A DNA stretch of 64,000 bases from Methylobacterium sp. Leaf123 (lineage in GTDB: Bacteria; Pseudomonadota; Alphaproteobacteria; Rhizobiales; Beijerinckiaceae), in assembly GCF_001423405.1 (NCBI RefSeq), contig NZ_LMNS01000001.1, forward strand, positions 377,384 through 441,383. Reading direction: 5' to 3'. Under the pieces are notes generated by a model. The model was not told the origin of the DNA and made no database searches. It saw nothing but the letters and a program-made list of their open reading frames with translations. Both the position numbers and the translations under genes were made by a program. Shown one piece after another: positions 58,943 through 64,000 of the stretch (the stretch's first letter is position 1; every line of letters starts with the position of its first letter).

Positions 58943-60821
58943 CCTCGGGTTCGAGCGCGCGGGCGGCGGATTCGTGCGGCTGCTGCTCGATCAGGCCACG
59001 GGTTTCGGCGCTGAGCGCCCGCGAGGGGCTTTTGGGCGCCGTCAGCGGCTCGGGCCGCAATTCCGGCGTGCCGCGCAACCAGCCGGAGCCGTCCGGCATT
59101 GCGCCGGCCTGCTGGAGCACAAGGCGGGCGACGTCGCGCTTGCGCACATCCTCGACGCGGCGCGCGGCGGCCTCGGCGGGCAAGCCCAGGCTCTCCAGAG
59201 TGGCACGGCCGAAGCCGAGGGCCGATTCGACGGTCTCGCGAAGCTGGAAATCGACGTCCCGGTTCATCAGCTCGATGGCGTGCGTGCGGTCATAGGCCCG
59301 CACATAGGTGCGCACGTTCGGGAATTCCTCGTGGACGATGTCGACGATCTTCAAAGCGGCTGGCGCGTCGTCGATGCAGACGCAGATCAAATCCGCCTTG
59401 GCGAGGCCGGAGGCACGCAGCACGTCGAGCCTGGTACCGTCCCCGTAATAGATCCGGAAGCCGAAGCTCGTCGCGTTGCGGATCTGCGCGACGTCCTTGT
59501 CGATGACGGTGATGTTGATGCCTTCCGCCAGCAGCACCTGCGCCAGGATCTGCCCGAAGCGGCCGAAGCCCACCACCAGCACGCGGGTATCGCCGGATTC
59601 CTGCGCCTCGCCGACATCGGAGGGCGGCTCGGCCTCCTTCGGGCGGCGGGCGATCAACGCGTCGAGCCCCTTGGCGGCGACGGGCCCGACCAGCATGGTG
59701 AGGGCGGCGAGCGCGACGCAGAAGCGGGTCACGTCCGAGGCGAAGATGCGCAGGTCGCCCGCCGCCGGCAGGATCACGAAGGCGAACTCGCCGGCCGGCG
59801 CCAGCACCGCGGCACCGCGCAGGGCGTCGAGCCAGGGCGAGCCGAACAGGCGGAACAGCCCAGCGACCAGGGCGATCTTCACCGCGATCGCGGCCATGGT
59901 CGCGGCAAGCAGCGCCAGCCAGTGGTTCGTGAGCAGGCCGCCGTCGATCGACATGCCGACGCTCATGAAGAACAAACCGAGCAGCATGCCGCGGAACGGT
60001 TCGATGTCGGCTTCGAGCTGATGGCGGAAGTTCGACTCGGCGAGCATCACGCCCGCGAGGAACGCGCCCATGGCCATGGAGAGGCCGGCCTTCTCCATCA
60101 CCAAGGCGGTGCCAAGCACCACGAGGAGTGCAGCGGCCGTCATCACCTCGCGTCCGCCCGCCGCCGCGAGCAGGCGGAAGAACGGGTTCAGGCCGTAGCG
60201 CCCGACGAGCACCACCCCCGCGACGGCGACCGCCGCGCGGCCGGTGGAGCGCAGGCCCTCGTCGAGCCAACCGTCCTTCGGCGTGGCGCCGGCCGAGGCG
60301 AGCAGCGGCAGCAGCGCCAGGATCGCCACCACCGAGATGTCCTGGAACAGGAGCACCGCGAAGGAGCGCCCGCCATAGGGCGAGCCGAGATCGCCGCGTT
60401 CCTCCAGCAATTGGAGCGCGACCGCCGTGGCCGAGAGCGCGATGGCGATGCCGACGACGCACGCCGCGGCCGGCGTCAGCCCGTAGACGAGCGCCGCGCC
60501 CGCGATGACGAGCGAACACAGCGCCAATTGCGCGGCGCCGAGCCCGAAAATGTCGCGCCGCATCGAGACGAGCCGCGAGATTTCGAGTTCGAGCCCGACG
60601 ATGAAGAGCAGCAGCACCACGCCGATCTCGGCGACGCTCGCCGCCGTCTCGGGCTCGGCGATCAGGGAGAAGCCGGCCGGGCCGATCACCACGCCGGCGA
60701 CGAGGTAGCCCAGCACCGCGCTCTGGCCGAGGAGGCGCACGAGCGGCACGCCGATCACCGCCGCCGACAGGAAGGTCAGCACCGGCGGCAGGAAGCTGGC
60801 GTGGTCCGTGGCGCTCGCCAT
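58923..60821 (-). CDS. Kef-type potassium/proton antiporter
   Basis: 632 residues from ATG at 60821. The N-terminal ~400 residues are the CPA2 antiporter membrane domain (AVLGYLVAGVVIGP, LEISRLVSMRRD, ALSATAVALQLLEE, LLFQDISVVAILALLPLL and AFLAGVMLAES). A TrkA-N/RCK domain follows (TRVLVVGFGRFGQILAQVLL, IDKD, YYGDGT), then a C-terminal tail. It is of the KefB/KefC type, gating K+ efflux. No KefF/G ancillary gene is adjacent; the MATE gene follows. Confidence 0.9.
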   Translation of the reverse strand: MASATDHASFLPPVLTFLSAAVIGVPLVRLLGQSAVLGYLVAGVVIGPAGFSLIAEPETAASVAEIGVVLLLFIVGLELEISRLVSMRRDIFGLGAAQLALCSLVIAGAALVYGLTPAAACVVGIAIALSATAVALQLLEERGDLGSPYGGRSFAVLLFQDISVVAILALLPLLASAGATPKDGWLDEGLRSTGRAAVAVAGVVLVGRYGLNPFFRLLAAAGGREVMTAAALLVVLGTALVMEKAGLSMAMGAFLAGVMLAESNFRHQLEADIEPFRGMLLGLFFMSVGMSIDGGLLTNHWLALLAATMAAIAVKIALVAGLFRLFGSPWLDALRGAAVLAPAGEFAFVILPAAGDLRIFASDVTRFCVALAALTMLVGPVAAKGLDALIARRPKEAEPPSDVGEAQESGDTRVLVVGFGRFGQILAQVLLAEGINITVIDKDVAQIRNATSFGFRIYYGDGTRLDVLRASGLAKADLICVCIDDAPAALKIVDIVHEEFPNVRTYVRAYDRTHAIELMNRDVDFQLRETVESALGFGRATLESLGLPAEAAARRVEDVRKRDVARLVLQQAGAMPDGSGWLRGTPELRPEPLTAPKSPSRALSAETRGLIEQQPHESAARALEPEDAEPNA

Positions 60822-61172
60822 GACAGACGTTGCCTCGCTGGTTTCAGAGGGGAGAAGGGCTTCCCTTAGGACATCGTCCCGAAAGCTGGCCACCGGCTTT
60901 CGGAAAAAGACGATCCCAAAACAAGAGGTGAGCGCAGCGCGAGGGTGATTCGCGTGTCGTTCGTCACATGCCCGGCCCGTTCGGTTTCATCGGCGTCGAA
61001 CCGACACCGTTGCCACAGGCACGGGGATGCAGGCCCCCTGGGCGGAGGGTGGGGGTCACGGATCGTGTCATGTATGCTAAGCCAATAATGACGGACAGGC
61101 GCAGGCCTGTCGCGGCTTTCGGGCTGGCCGCTGTTGACAGACCCAGCCACCCCTCTCCACATCCGTCGGATC
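60822..61172. promoter_or_regulatory. Divergent intergenic region kef / ispH
   Basis: 351 bases that must contain promoters for both directions. I cannot assign specific elements. A TTG at 61134 in frame with ispH could extend that protein by 13 residues. Confidence 0.35.
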
Positions 61173-62195
61173 ATGAGCGCTGACACCATCAACCTCACCG
61201 CCGACCCGAACCGGGTCCCGCATCCGGCCGTGACAGGCGACAAGCCGCCACTGGAGATCCTCCTGTGCGCGCCCCGCGGCTTCTGCGCCGGCGTGGTGCG
61301 CGCCATCGACGTGGTCGAGCGGGCGCTGGCGATCTACGGAGCGCCGGTCTATGTCCGCCACGAGATCGTCCACAACAAATACGTGGTCGAGACGCTGAAG
61401 CGGAAGGGCGCCGTGTTCGTGCGCGAGCTGGACGAGGTGCCCGATAGCGGCGCCCCGGTCATCTTCTCCGCCCACGGCGTCGCCAAGACCGTGCCGCAGA
61501 ACGCCGATGCCCGCGGCCTCACCACCATCGACGCGACCTGCCCGCTGGTGACCAAGGTCCACCGCGAGGCCGAGATCCACCACAAGCGCGGGCGCCACGT
61601 CCTGCTCGTGGGCCATTCCGGCCACCCGGAAGTCGTCGGCACCATGGGCCAGCTGCCCAAGGGTTCGATCACGCTCGTCGAGGATATCGACCAGATCGAC
61701 GCCCTGAACCCGCCGGCCGATCAGGCGCTGGCCTGGGTGACGCAGACGACCCTCTCGATCGACGACACCAAGCACATCGTCGAGGCGCTGAAGGCCAAGT
61801 TCACCGGCATCCACGGCCCCCACAAGGACGACATCTGCTACGCCACCACCAACCGCCAGGAAGCGGTCAAGGAGGTTGCGCCGCGGGTCGATGCCCTGAT
61901 CGTGGTGGGTTCCTCGAACTCCTCGAACTCGCAGCGTCTGCGTGAGGTCGCCGAGCGGGCCGGCTGTCCCATCACCCGCCTCGTCCTGCGGGCCGAGGAG
62001 ATTGATTGGGATGCCTTCAAGGACATCCGCCGCCTCGGTCTCACTGCCGGCGCGTCCGCACCGGAGGTTCTGGTCGAGGAAATCATCGACGCCTTTGCCG
62101 CGCGCTTCGACGTGACGGTGGATCAGGTTTCGGTCACGGTCGAGGACATGTCCTTCCCGCTGCCGCGCGAACTGCGCAGCGAAGCCGCCGAGTAG
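61173..62195 (+). CDS. ispH: 4-hydroxy-3-methylbut-2-enyl diphosphate reductase
   Basis: About 340 residues from ATG at 61173. The three iron-sulfur-ligating cysteines lie in [25 protein letters not shown] and near [18 protein letters not shown] and [13 protein letters not shown] are substrate-site motifs. It makes IPP and DMAPP in the last step of the MEP pathway. It is followed by a terminator hairpin and then thrB. Confidence 0.94.
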   Translation: MSADTINLTADPNRVPHPAVTGDKPPLEILLCAPRGFCAGVVRAIDVVERALAIYGAPVYVRHEIVHNKYVVETLKRKGAVFVRELDEVPDSGAPVIFSAHGVAKTVPQNADARGLTTIDATCPLVTKVHREAEIHHKRGRHVLLVGHSGHPEVVGTMGQLPKGSITLVEDIDQIDALNPPADQALAWVTQTTLSIDDTKHIVEALKAKFTGIHGPHKDDICYATTNRQEAVKEVAPRVDALIVVGSSNSSNSQRLREVAERAGCPITRLVLRAEEIDWDAFKDIRRLGLTAGASAPEVLVEEIIDAFAARFDVTVDQVSVTVEDMSFPLPRELRSEAAE

Positions 62196-62243
62196 GGCGG
62201 ACGACACGCCGGCCCCCGAGCGAGGCCGGCCGAACGACCTCCC

Positions 62244-62264
62244 AGGGGCGCCCACGGCGCCCCT
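62244..62264 (+). terminator. Hairpin between ispH and thrB
   Basis: AGGGGCGC / GCGCCCCT, loop CCACG, then TTCTCTT. It lies 49 bp past the ispH stop and 30 bp before the thrB start. Confidence 0.65.
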
Positions 62265-62293
62265 TTCTCTTGCGCGAAACCGGCAGCGGCACC

Positions 62294-63259
62294 GTGGCGG
62301 TCTACACCGACGTATCCGACGAGGCGCTGCGCGCCTTCCTCAACGAGTACGAACTCGGCGATTTGCTCTCCTACAAGGGCATCGCGGAAGGCGTCGAGAA
62401 CTCGAACTTCTTCCTGCATACGAGCACGGGCAACTACATCCTCACCCTCTACGAGAAGCGGGTGAACGCGGCGGATCTGCCCTTCTTCATCAACCTGATG
62501 GGCCATCTGGCGCGGGCCGGCCTCGCCTGTCCGCAACCGGTGCGCAACCGGGCCGGTACCGCCCTCGGGCATCTCTGCGGCCGGCCGGCGGCGATCGTCA
62601 CCTTCCTCGACGGCGTGTCGTTGAGCCGCCCGAACGCCGAACATTGCCGGGCCCTCGGCGCCGCTTTGGCCGGGCTTCACGCCGCCGGCCGCGACTTTCC
62701 GATGGTGCGGGAGAACAATCTGTCGGTGGGGGCGTGGCGCCCCCTCTTCGTGCAGGCGGAAGCGCAGGCCGACACCGTGGCGCCTGGCCTCGCGGCCCGC
62801 ACCCGTGCCGACCTCGATTGGCTCGAAGCCTCCTGGCCTCAGGGCCTGCCGAGCGGCGTCATCCACGCCGACCTCTTCACCGACAACGTGTTCTTCATCG
62901 GTGACACCCTTTCGGGCCTGATCGACTTCTATTTCGCCTGCACCGACGCCTTCGCCTACGATCTGGCGATCAGCCTCAACGCGTGGTGCTTCGACGCCGA
63001 CGGCACCTTCCACCGCGACAAGGCGGGCGCGATGATCGCGGGCTACGATGCGGTGCGGGCGCTCGAACCGGCCGAGATCGCGGCGTTGCCGATCCTGGCG
63101 CGGGGCGCGGCGATGCGGTTCATGCTGACCCGCCTCGTGGACTGGCTCAACGTGCCGCCCGGCGCGCTGGTGCAGCCCAAGGATCCGCTGGAATACGACC
63201 GCCGGCTCGCCTTCCACCGCACCGCGACCGATGCGCGGGACTACGGCTGGCACGGTTAG
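62294..63259 (+). CDS. thrB: Homoserine kinase (APH-fold type)
   Basis: About 321 residues from GTG at 62294 (M-A-V-Y-T-D-V..., the usual start for this family). APH-like kinase fold: YKGIAEGVENSNFFL, ILTLYEKRV (Lys), GVIHADLFTDNVFF (catalytic loop) and GLIDFYFACTDAFAYDLAI (metal-binding Asp). It phosphorylates homoserine for threonine synthesis. Order ispH-thrB is common in this order of bacteria. Confidence 0.92.
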   Translation: MAVYTDVSDEALRAFLNEYELGDLLSYKGIAEGVENSNFFLHTSTGNYILTLYEKRVNAADLPFFINLMGHLARAGLACPQPVRNRAGTALGHLCGRPAAIVTFLDGVSLSRPNAEHCRALGAALAGLHAAGRDFPMVRENNLSVGAWRPLFVQAEAQADTVAPGLAARTRADLDWLEASWPQGLPSGVIHADLFTDNVFFIGDTLSGLIDFYFACTDAFAYDLAISLNAWCFDADGTFHRDKAGAMIAGYDAVRALEPAEIAALPILARGAAMRFMLTRLVDWLNVPPGALVQPKDPLEYDRRLAFHRTATDARDYGWHG

Positions 63260-63270
63260 GAATGGTCGAA

Positions 63271-63293
63271 CCCTCCCCGGTAACCGGGGAGGG
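63271..63293. terminator. Terminator between thrB and peroxiredoxin genes
   Basis: CCCTCCCCGG / CCGGGGAGGG, 10-bp perfect arms around TAA, midway between convergent stops. T tracts are weak. Confidence 0.6.
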
Positions 63294-63308
63294 CTCTCGT
63301 TGGCTTGC

Positions 63309-63791
63309 TCAGAGCACCTTCAGCATCGCTTCGGCGCCCGAGACCTCGGCCTTGGACGGGGTGTCCTCGACGTTCAGGATCCGCACCACGCCGTCATCGA
63401 TCAGCATCGCGTAACGCTGGGAGCGCGGGCCGAGGCCGAAGCCGGAGCCGTCCATCTCCAGGCCGATCGCCTTGGCGAATTCGGCATTGCCGTCGGCCAG
63501 GAACTCGATGCCCTCGGCGCCGCTCTGCTGCTGCCACGCGTTGAGCACGAAGATGTCGTTGACCGACGTCACGGCGATCGCGTCGATGCCGCGAGCCAGG
63601 ATCTCCTCGCGCTTGGCGACGAAGCCCGGCAGATGGTTGCGGTGGCAGGCCGGGGTAAAGGCGCCCGGCACGCCGACCAGCACGACGCGGCGCCCCTTGA
63701 ACACGTCGTCGGTGGTCTTGGCCTGCGGACCATCCGGCCCGTTCACCCGGAAGGTGGCCTGGGGCAGGTGATCGCCAACCTGAATTGTCAT
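63309..63791 (-). CDS. Peroxiredoxin, Prx5 type with a single cysteine
   Basis: 160 residues from ATG at 63791. The peroxidatic Cys is C49 in GVPGAFTPACH; it is the only Cys in the protein, so reduction must rely on an outside thiol such as glutathione or glutaredoxin. LGPRSQRYAMLIDDGVV is typical of Prx5/AhpE-like enzymes. It detoxifies peroxides in the cytosol. Confidence 0.92.
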   Translation of the reverse strand: MTIQVGDHLPQATFRVNGPDGPQAKTTDDVFKGRRVVLVGVPGAFTPACHRNHLPGFVAKREEILARGIDAIAVTSVNDIFVLNAWQQQSGAEGIEFLADGNAEFAKAIGLEMDGSGFGLGPRSQRYAMLIDDGVVRILNVEDTPSKAEVSGAEAMLKVL

Positions 63792-63930
63792 CCGTGCTCT
63801 CCTCGCAAAAGCCAAGCCCTGCAAAAGCTAGGAACCGTTAGACGCGCTTCGCGCGACTGTCGAGGCACGGTCGGGCCGCGTGCGCGTTTGCCTTATGGAT
63901 CAATGACGGCCACCGCATTAGCATAGCCCC

Positions 63931-64000
63931 ATGCAGACGCCCGATCCCTCGCTCAAAGACTCGGCCTATCTCGATGGCCAGTTCCTCGTCGCCATGCCGG
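63931..64000 (+). CDS. YqgE/AlgH (UPF0301) protein, 5' fragment
   Basis: Only 23 codons are inside the window, from ATG at 63931: MQTPDPSLKDSAYLDGQFLV and on to VAMP. LDGQFLVAMP is the conserved start of the UPF0301/YqgE family. Function of the family is unknown. The fragment is divergent from the peroxiredoxin gene. Confidence 0.7.
   Translation, partial: MQTPDPSLKDSAYLDGQFLVAMP

Noticed and set aside
57311..60869. Long plus-strand open frames (57311-59014 and 58914-60869) opposite the MATE and Kef genes
   Set aside because: Composition is typical antisense shadow (Arg, His, Asp, Gln-rich); the minus-strand genes have full domain signatures.

Overview
This window is high-GC alphaproteobacterial chromosome. 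It most resembles the Methylobacterium/Methylorubrum group of the Hyphomicrobiales. The reasons are the overall codon use, an EcfG-family sigma factor, a phasin, the petP/petR/histidine-kinase/ilvE neighbourhood, the hisBHAFE-coaA cluster and the acs-DUF485-actP unit. Genus is an inference from gene content, since no rRNA or tRNA is present. I see no insertion sequence, prophage, CRISPR array or plasmid gene, so this reads as a core-chromosome segment with a few unusual genes.

Layout. 1-8213 is a capsule/exopolysaccharide locus: minus-strand kpsC, an LTA-synthase-like sulfatase-fold transferase and a Wza-type export lipoprotein, with kpsS, a short-chain dehydrogenase and a formyltransferase on the plus strand. 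8217-15081 holds metY, petABC (cytochrome bc1), mtnP and two small secreted or periplasmic genes. 15305-20152 is the hisB-DUF2628-hisH-hisA-hisF-hisE-coaA operon. 20267-29849 is signalling and envelope: a chemoreceptor, a lytic transglycosylase, a response regulator with a NepR-like head, an L,D-transpeptidase, a phasin and a large PAS histidine kinase lacking the usual phosphoacceptor His. 30110-39602 holds acetate use (acs, DUF485, actP), purH, a heparinase-family protein and sseA. 39869-47136 runs from a DEAD-box helicase through small proteins, a thioesterase and an MBL hydrolase to a degenerate GyrB-like ATPase gene directly before gyrB. 47198-54262 holds an EcfG-type sigma factor with a NepR-like head, mscL, a DUF1236 protein, an aminotransferase and a marR-ompR-envZ-like operon resembling petP-petR. 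54483-64000 holds ilvE, DUF3072, an orphan Flp pilin, DUF937, MATE and Kef transporters, ispH, thrB, a peroxiredoxin and the start of a YqgE/AlgH gene.

The most interesting signal is general-stress-response (GSR) circuitry in unusual form. NepR-like anti-sigma segments appear fused to a receiver domain (23742-24263) and to an EcfG sigma factor (47198-47905), and a weaker NepR-like small protein lies nearby (48726-49016). A GGAAC-N16-CGTT promoter of EcfG type precedes the DUF3072 gene. Other notable items are the catalytically degraded GyrB ATPase paralogue, a perfect in-frame 123-bp tandem duplication in the export lipoprotein gene, a KpsC whose first glycosyltransferase half has lost its motifs, and paired palindromes upstream of the phasin gene that fit a PhaR-type operator.
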